A stretch of DNA of 64,000 bases, taken from Sthenelais limicola (taxonomy: Eukaryota; Annelida; Polychaeta; Phyllodocida; Sigalionidae). The notes under the pieces were generated by a model that saw nothing but the letters and a program-made list of their open reading frames with translations, had not been told where the DNA came from and did not search any database. The stretch spans positions 148,666,808-148,730,807 of the forward strand of contig OW804095.1 in assembly GCA_942159475.1 (NCBI GenBank). The letters run 5' to 3'. The translations under genes were made by a program, and so were the position numbers. Shown piece after piece: positions 1 to 10,575 of this stretch. Every line of letters begins with the position of its first letter. Within the stretch, counting starts at the first letter, position 1.

Positions 1-408
1 AATAATAAACATACTTTACTGCTTATATCTATATCATATTGATATCACTTTTATCTGCTAGTATATTGCAAGGCATGAAGCTAAATATATTGCTTTCACT
101 AACAGGACATAGAAAGCAGGGCGACTTCCCCTGCAGTTTAGCTCCCAAAATGCATTAGAGACTACACCCTTTTAAGCAGACCACCAGAAAAAGAACAATC
201 TTTCAGGGATTGAATGATACGTTATTTTGCCAGTTTTAGATATAATTTGGAGGATGACAAAAATGGTAGACCGGCCTCTGGATAAGGTCCAGTTCTTCTA
301 GTTGTTACCATGAACAAGAGTAGAATACTAAAGTTTGCCTGGAGTTTGCTTACAGAAGCACCAATTCACACTGTAAGTATACAACCTTGGCAAAGCAAGT
401 ATTTTTAG
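1..408. other. no gene seen
   Basis: I see no convincing reading frame, RNA gene or repeat here. A splice-acceptor-like sequence at the right edge leads into the candidate exon that follows. Confidence 0.5.
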
Positions 409-547
409 AGATGGACTTAAAAAAGATTATTTGCTGCACTTGCCTGAGAGGCCTGAGGAACCTGGACTGGACGACTCAGTCATTGAAGAGGTTGGAGATG
501 AGAAATCATCAAATCAAGTTCCAAATTCTAATGGCTGTACTCCATAG
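409..547 (+). CDS. candidate terminal coding exon, unknown protein
   Basis: A T-rich stretch ending in TTTTTAG at 402-408 looks like a splice acceptor. The frame entered two bases later is open for about 45 codons and ends in TAG at 545-547. The peptide is hydrophilic and acidic (it contains YLLHLPERPEEPG and DDSVIEEVGDEKSS), which looks more like a real cytosolic C-terminal tail than random AT-rich sequence. The upstream exon would lie outside the window. I do not recognise the family. It could be chance; a frame of this length is weak evidence by itself. Confidence 0.3.
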
Positions 548-582
548 TCTTGTGCGACAAAACAGAGTGCGAAATTAACTTT

Positions 583-676
583 TTTCTCCACCCGCCAACT
601 TGGCGGGTGGAGAAATGTGTGTGGGCGGGTAAATGCAGATATTTACCCGCCCACACATAAATTTACCCGCCCACAA
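583..676. repeat. two adjacent perfect hairpins plus a third partial arm
   Basis: 583-598 and 600-615 are perfect 16-bp inverted arms separated by one base (core CCACCCGCC/GGCGGGTGG). 618-634 and 641-657 are perfect 17-bp arms with a 6-base loop (core GGGCGGGTAAAT). The right arm of the second hairpin, ATTTACCCGCCCACA, occurs again directly at 661-675. The candidate stop codon at 547 is 36 bp upstream, so the hairpins could lie in a 3' UTR, but they may equally be a small foldback element. Confidence 0.8.
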
Positions 677-2190
677 ATTACACTTTAATGACAAAAGTCA
701 GAGGTGATTCCAATCACACAAGTAAATGATAAAATTCCATTCTTTTTTTCTACCAAAATAATAATGTAACATATTTCGATACAGTTCACCACATTTTTTT
801 TGCGATACACATGCAGTGTCAAAAAGGCCGACGTGCTCCTTTTACGTCGGCCACTTTGGCTGACGTCGATGTCACCTCCAACGTAATATTTGATCATCGT
901 ATATACCACTATTTTCAGCATATCTATTGCTGCAAGGTGGGCTGGGGAGGGGCATGAGAAATGGACAGAAAGAATATGACGTACTTAAAAGAGACTGACA
1001 AGAGTGAATCCAACTAGTGTTTGACATTGTATTACACAGTTCGAAACATTAACAATTTAGATGAAGTACACATATCTATGACATTGCATGATAACAGTTT
1101 GAAGGGAGAGGAGCTTTGTAGTCTCATAGCAAATATATTCATGAATGCATAGTATTTGTTTCACTTTTTCTTTTAATTTTCGAATGAATAAATTAGTCTA
1201 AAGAATGTTGAGCTCCTTTAATCCCAAAGGGGAAAATAAAACATGCAAATTATGTTTCATCTCCTATATTTAATATGAATAAATGGATTCACTTTTCATT
1301 GGATTCAACCATTGTGAGGTATTTTAAACTTATTCCATGTAATTGTCATCCCCCGACCTTGCTTCAAAAGATATGCTGAGTAACCCTGAGTAGGCCTATT
1401 ATAGGCATAATCCAAATTAAAGCAAGTAGATTAGTTTATAAATGGAATAAATGATAACAGACCTCATACTGTAACAAGTTCTTAGGAAATATACAAAATT
1501 CTCTATATAAAGATTTTTATGAAAGTATAGGACATTAGGTAGAAAATACAAACATTTTGAGAGGTAATGGACGAAATGTTACTCTAGGAATTCTAAATTA
1601 AATTCTATTTATGTTTTTCATAGGGATAGCTGTCACCTACCTTGAGTAGTCTCAATTACTATGTACCGTGCTAATTTATATTATGACCAGTTCTATCATT
1701 TAACATTTAACATTTGAAGGACTGGTGATAACTAAGGAGGTCTGGTGAAAGATCCTTTTCACTGGTCCGACTGTCCGGTGAAAGTTCTAAAGTTTTCACC
1801 ATGTCTGGATGTCTTACCAATAAAGAACCACATGCCCAAGTCCCTGAAAAAGAGTCAAAACTCAAAGCCCCTTAACCGCCCAGTTGCCACCACCTGGCCA
1901 CCTTCCCCTCAGCTGCTACCTCTCACCAGTGACCACTAACTCTAAACAAATATATTACTGCTACAATACACAATCACAACACTACTGGATTATACTAGTG
2001 GTTAAGCCGAGTCAGCCCAGATGGAAAGAGGCTGCAGTGAATTAATAACAAGTATCAAATCTTCTGACGAAAGATATAATGTTAGGTCGTCAAATATAGG
2101 TATGGATATGGCCATTTAAAATTATGTGTCAGGAACAAGTGAGAATTATAATAATTTGGAATATTTTTTACAGAAAATCTCTGGTCAGAA
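677..2190. other. AT-rich non-coding sequence
   Basis: No supported gene. The only noticeable local structure is a short GC-rich inverted motif around 822-856 (GGCCGACGT / ACGTCGGCC). Confidence 0.5.
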
Positions 2191-2195
2191 ACAAG

Positions 2196-2740
2196 CACAC
2201 ACACACACTGTGCCTGGAATCTGTGAAAAATATTCAACGTGGCTCATAAGAGTTTATATTGAGTGATACTAGCCTATATATTAGCAAATTTCGCTTTTGT
2301 TCATGGTTTTCGCTAAGCCTGGGCAGACGTTCTTGAGGCAAACACAACTGACATAGGCTTGGTAATCGAATTAAACAAAGCCTATCGAATGAAATCTGAC
2401 CAACCTTTTTATTTGTATTGTCAAGACCCCCCCTCACACACACACACTGTGTCTGGAATCTGTGAATAATTTTGATGACCCATACTAGCCTATATATTAG
2501 TAGATTTCTCACAATTCCAACCATATTTGTTATTTTTTAACATGATGTTCCTAACAGAATTACGTACGGTAGTTGATTACACAAGCCTGTTGCTGTCAGT
2601 TTGGTAACCGACCAGCTTAAGAATGTGTAATGATTATATGTACAGACGTTCTCGAGGCAAACAGAACTGACATAGGCTTGGAAATCAAGTGAAATGAAGC
2701 ATATCAAATTAAATCTAACCAACCTTTTTATTTGTATCGT
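2196..2740. repeat. duplicated dispersed-repeat units
   Basis: Two sequence blocks each occur twice. Block A (a CA-rich start, then CTGGAATCTGTGAA, then AGCCTATATATTAG) lies near 2200-2290 and 2440-2510. Block B (AGACGTTCT.GAGGCAAACA, then CTGACATAGGCTTGG, ending in CCAACCTTTTTATTTGTAT) lies near 2321-2421 and 2639-2738. The copies are direct and diverged, so this is an old local duplication or pieces of one repeat family. No coding potential is evident. Confidence 0.6.
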
Positions 2741-3430
2741 TTACGATTTCACTGCCGATCACACATGCTTCGAGTGAACCCGGTGCGGTCGCCGTCATAT
2801 TTCCTAGCGGTTTCTGGCCGCTGACACAATAATATCCATATAATCGGCGTAAATCAGTCATGTCGACTTCAAATACTATCCCAAACAATAGTTTATGAAC
2901 ATATTAACGTGTGGCAATATTCCTTTGGTGGAAATATCACGATTTCACTCCTCCACCTTGTCGGAAGCCATGCTTCTGCCGTCATGTACACAAGGGGCCT
3001 TGTGAGGCTTAGCGCGCCGATCGCTTATAGCAACGATAATAAGAATACAAATTTATAATATCATGACACCAGCGACTGAATATAAATGTCTGAACGTTTA
3101 ATCTAACCTTGTTTTCAACCTCATATGCAAGGATTATTGTGTAAAATCATTGGTTTGTTCTAAAAAACGCATCAAATGTTGACACAAGTGGGATCGCTAT
3201 GCTTATGCTATGGCCGGCAATGGCAAGGGAAGATAAAAACGTCACCACGGAGAATCCCTTAAAAACGCTTAAAATCGCATTATCGAAAGGAAATAATTAT
3301 TTAAAACTCTAAGTATAATATGTATAGAAGCTATCCGATCAATGATTATTTTCAAAATTCTTCGAAACGTTCATAATTCAGAGTTTATTTCAATGATCTG
3401 GCCTGACGAGGGATATACGGTAGAAATCGA
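2741..3430. other. no gene seen
   Basis: Mixed-composition non-coding sequence between the duplicated repeat and the promoter-like motifs. I see no reading frame, RNA gene or repeat I can support. Confidence 0.5.
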
Positions 3431-3433
3431 TTC

Positions 3434-3463
3434 GCGCATGCGCGTCAAAATTTGCTCTTCCGG
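3434..3463. promoter_or_regulatory. NRF-1-like palindrome next to an ETS-like site
   Basis: GCGCATGCGC at 3434-3443 is the palindromic core of an NRF-1 type site, and CTTCCGG at 3457-3463 matches an ETS core on the minus strand. The pair is common in metazoan housekeeping promoters. I cannot link it to a gene: the strongest exon nearby (6312-6962, minus) starts 3.5 kb to the right. Confidence 0.3.
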
Positions 3464-3604
3464 TTGGTTAGTTCATGAGTCTGCCACTGGGTGTCTCTCC
3501 TCTCAAGCGATCATATTTTCAATGTTTTGACTGTCAATTCCTATATGTGAAATCGACGTATGTATTCTAATGCCTTGACCCCAGTTTAAGACACCGTTTT
3601 TTTC

Positions 3605-3632
3605 ATTGGATGAGCAAAGGTGACTATATAAG
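3605..3632 (+). promoter_or_regulatory. possible CCAAT/TATA promoter
   Basis: An inverted CCAAT box (ATTGG, 3605-3609) lies 16 bp before a good TATA box (TATATAAG, 3625-3632). The downstream sequence is purine-rich and GGAG-repetitive and contains a Gly-rich frame starting only 17 bp after the TATA box, which is too close for a normal start. If real, the promoter may drive a non-coding transcript. Confidence 0.25.
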
Positions 3633-3873
3633 AACCTCAGGCATATAGATGTATTGGGTTGGTAGCAGTGGTGGGCTCTCCCAAGCACCACCAGGAGGAG
3701 GAGGTGGCGGAGGAGGGAGTAGGAATGAGGAGGAGCGGGTGAGGCGCCAGTCTGGAAATCGGGAATTTGAGCATGTAAATTGGAAGGTGAGGAGGGCTGG
3801 AGGAGGAGGCAGGGCAGGCCGGCAAGTGGCACAATTGCCGGGACAAGTTCCGAGGAGCAAAGTGATTATAAGA

Positions 3874-3897
3874 GTTAGGTCGTTCAAACGACCTAAC
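3874..3897. other. perfect 11-bp hairpin
   Basis: GTTAGGTCGTT and AACGACCTAAC face each other with a two-base spacer, followed by an A-run. The shape resembles a short RNA stem-loop or terminator-like structure, but it does not match the histone 3' stem-loop consensus. No function can be assigned. Confidence 0.5.
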
Positions 3898-4464
3898 AAA
3901 AACTCAGCTGCCTCCAAATCTGGTCTATAATAAAAAAAATTATAAAATGACCGATTGGCTGGCAAGTCACTGAGGATAATCCACCTGCAGTGTGCAACAT
4001 AACCTAGAGACCGACACCCAGGTCTCCAGAAAATTTGAAAATTGAGATCGATATTTGGCAGGGCCCGACGGTCTCCAATGAAATGAACAAGTGTGAAAAT
4101 TATCCTGTCCAACTTTTTGTACTGTGGGGTCATTTTTTAATCACTATTAATTCTAAAATCACTGCCCACATAGCTAGCCCTGACAGGACCATTCTGATGA
4201 TGATACAGAGGACAGAAATGTTCATATACTTATCATATCATGCATTTCCATTGATTCATGATTTAGGCTAGGAAATCTGGTACATATGCTAAGGCTCACA
4301 AATTGTTGTTACCACACATTACAGGGTTGGACCCCCTATGGATGGCTATTTGCCCCTGCTACGCTGTCACATATTTCTGGTGAGAACCCTGATAATATAG
4401 ACATTTCTCCTGCAAATTCTCAGAATACGATCTTGGAGTAATTTCTGATGTTTCCCCTGTTTTC
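3898..4464. other. no gene seen
   Basis: Mixed AT-rich sequence. Short frames are present but none has recognisable protein features. Confidence 0.4.
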
Positions 4465-4509
4465 TTTTATGTATGGCCATGTGATCTAGTGTCATTATGG
4501 AGGTCATAT
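4465..4509 (+). repeat. 45-bp exact direct repeat, copy 1
   Basis: The 45 bases beginning TTTTATGTATGGCCATGTGA recur without change at 5331-5375, 866 bp downstream. The flanks differ, so the copies are fragments of a dispersed repeat or mark a recent small duplication. The 4510-5330 interval between them holds no gene I can support. Confidence 0.85.
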
Positions 4510-5330
4510 AGGGCCGTTACTCACCTGTACCACCAAAATGAAGTTTGTCCCAAGAAAGTAATAACTATCTTTTCATTTTGAGATATTCTTTTAAAATAAT
4601 TGATGGTTTTTCAACTTTTCCAATCAGTCCGTCTTCGTCTGACCCAAGGCTTTTTTCGACCCCTAAATTTTTGTCGGTGTAGTATAAGGTTTTTTGCCAT
4701 AAGAATTAACCAGTTGAGGAATACACTGAAGAGTTTTTCCCGAGGTATCCTAGAAGAAGAATACATTGATCATGCCTACAATCTTATTTGCTGCATGTTA
4801 TTTATCATATTAATGCTTAGACCTTTTTTGGTCTCCGTAAAATCCTGTCTGATCTCCCAATTCACTGTTGCACACTGCACTTGCCCGCACTGAAAGTTGG
4901 GCATGTCGGAGCACAGGCAATATAACTTGCACACAACTGGGCTCTAAAGTTTAGTTGCTTCTGGGCTAAAGGGGAGAATATTGTCCACAAAGTACTTCAC
5001 ACTATGCTTTTCTTACTTTTATTCCATGATTTCACGCAAATTTTGTTTACCTATTTTTGATACTCAGGAAATAGAGCTCATTTATATTCCACAGGCTGTG
5101 AGAGTGATGAATTCAAGATAAAAAGCCATGCTCATGACCAAATCATTGAAAAAAGGCCAAATGGTTATTGCACATTTTACGCATATTAAATAATAACTGG
5201 ATAAAGAATCGTCACCAGCCCTCAAAAACAAGACACTCAATTTATTGCCAGGGATGCCAGGGATGCCAGGGACAGACTATAATAAAAAAACAGAATTGGT
5301 ATAGAAATACCACAAAACATTCTGGCCCTT

Positions 5331-5375
5331 TTTTATGTATGGCCATGTGATCTAGTGTCATTATGGAGGTCATAT
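5331..5375 (+). repeat. 45-bp exact direct repeat, copy 2
   Basis: Identical to 4465-4509. The following 630 bp (to 6006) contains no recognisable gene. Confidence 0.85.
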
Positions 5376-6006
5376 CATACATCAGAAAGGAGTCTCAAAA
5401 CAGAAGAACATCAGAAACTACTAGCCTCCCTCCTTAATAATTGACGAATTTTAAGGGGCCCTAGGTAGCACAGGAATAAATTGCACAGAAGATACTATAG
5501 TATACCAGTAAAAACATCGCTTGAACATTCCTTTCCTTTGGCGTTGGGAACAGGACAAGCAGTACATCCATCTTAATCACTTGTCTAAGTGATAGCTGAC
5601 ACCAATCCTTGTACTTTACTGCACTATAATTTATATATTAAATTCCACAAAAAATCGTGTGTACCTTCAGATTTTAAAAAAGGGGAGAAAATATAAGTAG
5701 TAATGCAGCTAAAGCTTTTGATTGCCCACTGAACAAACAAATTAAGATTAGATTCATTCATTGAGTTTTTCATTTACTCAGGGTACTACTGAATGTTGAG
5801 TCTCCTTCTGATCTGGTTCGGGGGTGGGGTGGAGGGGTAAATAATATATTATGGTGTAAAATGAGTGCATTCTACTGACTTTATCTGAGCCTCAGTTCGA
5901 AAGTTACTGATTTTTACTGATGCAATGCGGAAATTACTGACTTATACAGTATTTAAGATCCCAAAATAAAAAATTACTGACTGCAGGAATCCTGCAGCTA
6001 TACACA

Positions 6007-6173
6007 TGAGTGAGTGAGTGAGATTGGTTGCTTTACACCCTTATCAACACATTTAATATGGTTATATCAAGGGCGGGAGAGCTGAGAGGGAGTGAGTGAG
6101 TGAGATTGGTGGCTTTACGCCTATATCAACACATTTAATATGGTTATATCAAGGGCGGGAGAGCTGAGAGGGA
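6007..6173 (+). repeat. (GTGA)n short repeat, two tandem truncated copies
   Basis: Each copy starts with GTGAGTGAGTGAGATTGGT, continues GGCTTTACRCC, and stops at GGGCGGGAGAGCTGAGAGGGA. Longer copies of the same family are at 40375-40550 (same strand), 53087-53282 and 57196-57374 (opposite strand). Here the distal, GA-rich half is missing and the proximal half is repeated in tandem. It lies just inside the predicted intron of the gene whose exon is at 6312-6962. Confidence 0.8.
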
Positions 6174-6311
6174 CAATGCTTGGCCCCGAGAGCATGCACT
6201 GGGTGGAGGTGAAATGATGCTCTGGCAAGTCGCTCATGGCATTCAAATCTGGGCTGAAGCTTCCTCCCATTGATCTACCTCTCTGTACAGCGTAACAACA
6301 ATACAACTTAC

Positions 6312-6962
6312 CTGTTGTGTGGGGGGAGTAAAGCTGGATGACGGCATGGGGTACATGTCCTGCTGCTGTTGCTGTTGCTGCGTTAGTGACGGCCAGGCTG
6401 AGTGTGAGGAGGAGGAAGGGGAGGCTGTTCCCCACTGTGAACATTCTCCCCCAGCATAGTCCCCACTGGAAGCTATGGGGTAGGAAGAGTTTGAGTCTTG
6501 CTGATGCATTTCACCACCTTCTCCAATGTCTCCATATCCCTGACAAGCCCCTGTGTCAAACAACTCCTCCTTTATCACAATCACTTCATCCCCAGGGTCT
6601 ACATCTTCACTGTATGCAGTACGTTTAGTTGGGGAACTCTGACCACTCTGTCTTCGCCTCTTTCTCCGAGACGCACCACTTCTCGGAGAACTTGGCTGTG
6701 TATGAGGTTCCGGCTCTGGTAACTCGGATAATGTCTTCTCTAAGTCTGAGGCCTCCTCACCAATGCTCTCTTCCACCGGCCTCTCTTTCTTGATAATAGA
6801 TTCTCTGAGGTCGACAAGGAAGACATCTTGGTCATCCAGTGTAAGTCCCAGAAGGCCCTGAATGCCGCATGTGTACTCATAACTTAGCCCGTTCTTACAC
6901 AGCACTGTGATGGCTTCTGTTAACAAGGCCTTGATTCGGTCCCGGTCTGGCTTTGGCACCAT
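6312..6962 (-). CDS. first coding exon of a conserved nuclear-type protein
   Basis: The exon opens with an ATG (MVPKPDRDRIKALL) and is open for 217 codons to a perfect donor, CAG|GTAAGT, with the exon boundary at 6312. Reading on through the donor soon gives unconserved sequence and a stop. The first ~60 residues (TEAITVLCKNGL ... GIQGLLGLTLDDQDVFLVDL) look like a compact conserved helical domain. I have an impression of similar N-termini in invertebrate proteins but cannot name the family. Next come an acidic stretch, a basic nuclear-localisation-like segment (RRKRRRQ), a Ser-rich stretch and a run of seven glutamines. That layout suggests a transcription co-regulator. Downstream exons should lie to the left on the minus strand, but I could not identify them. 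Confidence 0.7.
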
Positions 6963-8132
6963 TTTGTGTTTTATTTCTTACTATATAATAGCAGGGATGC
7001 AGGAAAATCTGAAATAGGAATTGATACACCACGTCAATCAAAATAACTCACCTCAGTTACATTTTATTATTATTATAATGTTAAACTTTATTTCCACAAA
7101 GCATACTGTATACATTAGTTCTATCTACTGCTTCAGCAGTTCTGGCTACTCTGTGTTGACTATTGGTAACAGTTAATAAATATTTTTAACAATCAATTTA
7201 TATAAGTCTTAACAATACAGCAAATAGAAAAACAGGTAACGTGTTTAGCGTCAACTTTTGTTTGGTCCAGTTTGTTTCTTCTCTTCCTTGGCTCTTCTCT
7301 TCCTTGGCTACTACAGTAAACGTATTTATTGTTGCATAGATAAATTTGCACGCACTAAGTACGGTACTTTGACACCTTTTCACACAGACTTAAATTTGCA
7401 TAGCAAGGAAGCCTCACACTGACTCACACCTAGTTTTGATAGCCCTATAGGCCTACAGGGCTTTGAGTTAGACTCGATTCGAACAGGGTTGCTAGGGTTG
7501 CGGTAGTTTGTGGAGATTTGTAGAAATTTCTAACCCCTCACGAAGACAATAAGATCGAAGATTATTATCTTCTGTCTCTACTTGTTACCTGTCAATACTG
7601 GAAGTGAAGAATTAAGCAACTGCGGACAGAGTTTTCATCTGCTCGACAAGGCGCGACCGACCCGCCCTCTATGAGGGTGGAATCCCATATCCGAAATTCC
7701 TCCCGTTGCCCTATCTATCAGCGTCCACTCCCCATATATAAACGACCCCATGATACTTATGGCCTAACTTTTGTTGTTATCCCATGTAAGTGGTAACCTG
7801 TAATTCGCCTGAGAGAAACTTCACTTAGTTAGCTACCCTTTTGTCTGGAAAAACTACTGCGTTCATGGTACAGAAATGCTGTTTTGAAAACATTCATGCA
7901 CCCTCTACCTGTTGTCACTCAGCCCTGCCATGTTTACATAGCTTCAACCACCCAACAGCTATACCCTTACTAGCCACTGCCACCCTTACATAACACCCAC
8001 ACTCACAGCTAGCTTGTTCACAACATGTAGGATATTTATAGGGTGGGAGCCTACACAGCCCGTTGGTGATGTGTAGGCTCGGTATTTAACACTAAATCAA
8101 ATGGATATTGTAGGTAGGAGGGGTAGAGAAAT
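6963..8132. other. upstream region of the minus-strand gene, no other gene seen
   Basis: This should contain the promoter and 5' UTR of the 6312-6962 exon. A TTATTATTATTATAA run and an ACTTTATTT motif near 7062-7092 resemble LINE 3' tails. I see no clear TATA box. The only other notable point is a run of 17 G at 8133-8149 just to the right. Confidence 0.4.
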
Positions 8133-8270
8133 GGGGGGGGGGGGGGGGGATGGATGGGACGATCCTTTTATTTTTAAATATAAAAACAATCTAAAAGCGT
8201 TCAGCTCTGGTGAAATATAACCAATGTACTTCCCACAAATAAATGTCTTGCTGCGTTAATTTTCGAACAC

Positions 8271-8760
8271 CAGACCTATAGGCCCCGGGATCTATGGGCC
8301 CAGCTCTGGACTTATAGGCCCCAAGGCCCGCTCGCGTTGGACTTATAGGCCCCAGGATTTATAGGCCCAGAAGAATACTAAACCATACCAAAAATAACCC
8401 TAAACCTAACCCTAAATTGGTTGTCCTAAGTCAGTAAAGGTAGTAGTGGACTGTCCCTAGTAAAAACTGACTAATAAAATAATTATTTGACTAAAAAAAA
8501 TATATCACTAAGTTTTGAAGCGGGGCCTATAAGTCCAAAACCCCTGTAACGGTCGGGGCCTATAAGTCCCGAGCTGGGCCCATACGTCAAAACGGCTGGG
8601 CCTACCGGGGCCCATACGTCCAATGCGCGGGGCCCATACGTCCGCACCCCGTCACGAACGATCAATACAGTCCAGTTGTAGCGGTGTTTTTTACGCACCA
8701 TTTTTTTTGGGTGGGCCGACGGGGCTTGGGCCGACGCGGTGTTGGGCCGACGTGTCTATG
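8271..8760. repeat. cluster of GGCCTATAAGTCC-like motifs in inverted orientation
   Basis: On the left (8271-8361) the motif GGACTTATAGGCCC and close variants occur several times. On the right (8520-8645) the reverse complement, GGGCCTATAAGTCC or GGGCCCATACGTCC, occurs at least five times. In between (about 8393-8416) is a short telomere-like stretch, ACCCTAAACCTAACCCTAAA. After the cluster, GGGCCGAC recurs three times (8714-8750). The whole block is GC-rich and unlike its neighbours; no coding frame runs through it. Confidence 0.65.
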
Positions 8761-9874
8761 GTTCGTTGCACTGTACCAAGCATCGCTGGCTTGGATCCCT
8801 AAAAGGCTAAACTAGCAAGACAACGCCACAGTAGGCCTACAGTCCTGCTGCCGTCCATCCGCGCGAAATCCGCAGAGACACTCAAGACCAAACGCGCTGA
8901 TATATTCATGACTTACATAGGCCTAAAGCTTTCAATGTTAATAAAACATAAGTTAGCGTCTGTATAAGCAATTTATAGTCTCTCACAGGGAGATTAGAAT
9001 GAACTAATATTACCTGAGGCCAAAACAAAGCCACGCTAAACTTAGTCGAGATGATCTGCACGGAGCGTTTACTGCAAGGCTGGGTAAAACTTGTAACCGA
9101 CTGCAAAGAAATATGCAATACCGTCTGCAACGCGTCAATACTTCGGTCTTTATAATCCAGGGGGAGGCACCTACACATTCTGTGGAACCCACCGCTGGCC
9201 TTCTACATAAAATGTAGGCCTACAATTCGCCCTCGCCATCTCTCAAATATCCCTAATTTCAGACAAAAGTAAATTTAAACATATAGTTCAACAATCGGTA
9301 ACCGAACAGATTATTTGAATCAACACAATATCAGCAGGTAGGCCTATAGCCTACCATTTTCAGATTATAGACTAGATGGGCTATGCCTATGGGCTACCTG
9401 AGATTGAGAACATAATATTTGCTTAAATTAACCTTCCCAATTTCGTCTGTAACATCAGCAATATTAGCCTATGTAGTTTATATACGATAAATCCACATAT
9501 CAACGTGATTAACAAATAATACTAAATTAAGAAGCCTTTGTAAACGAATTAAAAATTAATATAAGAGTGATGGAATACAACAATAGGCCTAGTGTAGATC
9601 TACAGGGGAGAGAAAATTCCAGAATGTTTGTATGGAAGAAAATTCTATGTGAGTTGGACGAAGATGAGTAGTAAAATTCCTTGTAAGAAAAACCTGTTAT
9701 AGGTACGCACATATACTTCATGATTAAACAACTTTACATGGGTTGGATGCGTGTAAATGAAGGGGAAAATATTTTTCAAAAAAAAATGCTGAGATGTGAA
9801 GAAAAAGTCAGAAAAACAACAACAAAAACTAAAAAACTACAAGGGACGCGACACTGGTGTCATTTAGAATTGTA
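8761..9874. other. no gene seen
   Basis: AT-rich sequence with many TAGGCCTA words. Short frames lack any recognisable motif. Confidence 0.4.
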
Positions 9875-9877
9875 ATA

Positions 9878-10575
9878 TAGTCCGGCAGTGGGAGACCTTA
9901 ACCCGGAAATCCCGGATAAAGTTTTTTTCTCTCTTGATTTATCATCTATGGGGTCCCTATATCACATTCCTGTGTGATGTGAAGTTCCTGACCTTGAGCA
10001 ATTCAAGATATTCAAGATGGCTGCCACCGAACATGTCAAATCTGTAAACTGGCATATCTCTGCTTCTAATGGGGCTAGGAATATGTTCTAGGTGTCTAAA
10101 TGCATGTTTCATTAGCCTACAAATGTGATACAGTCATTAAAAAAATCATTGACCCAACAATTTCCAAGGAAAATTGCATTATGGGGTAAAATAATTTAAT
10201 TTGGTGGCAACCGATCCAGCAAATCGGTAAACAGGCATATCTCTGCTTCCAATGGGGCTAGTTATACATTGTAGATGTCTAAATGTATGTTGTGTTAGCC
10301 TACAAATGCAATACAGTCATCAAATAAATCATTGGCCCAATAATTCCCAATGAAATTTGCTTTTTTGTGTAAAATAATTCAATTTGAGCATACCGCAAAT
10401 TACATGTCAAATCTAAAAACATACATATATATATAGATCCCGGCTTCTAACAGGGTTAGGAATACATTCTAAATGTCATTTGCCTACAATACATTACATT
10501 TGTATAATTTGATCATTGGCCCAATATTTGTCAATGAAGATTTCATTATTGTGTAGAAGAATTCATTATTTTGCA
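9878..10575 (+). repeat. left inverted repeat with internal sub-repeats
   Basis: Built from about three imperfect ~170-bp direct sub-repeats. Each carries the series GGCATATCTCTGCTTC, AATGGGGCTAG, GTCTAAATG.ATG, TAGCCTACAAATG and ATCATTG.CCCAA. The same module occurs in reverse orientation in the right end. Confidence 0.75.

Noticed and set aside
3649..3930. Gly-rich 93-codon frame after a TATA box
   Set aside because: The composition comes from a GGAGGA-type simple stretch; the start is too close to the TATA box and no homology is recognisable.
8393..8416. telomere-like ACCCTAAACCTAACCC stretch
   Set aside because: Too short and imperfect to call an interstitial telomere.
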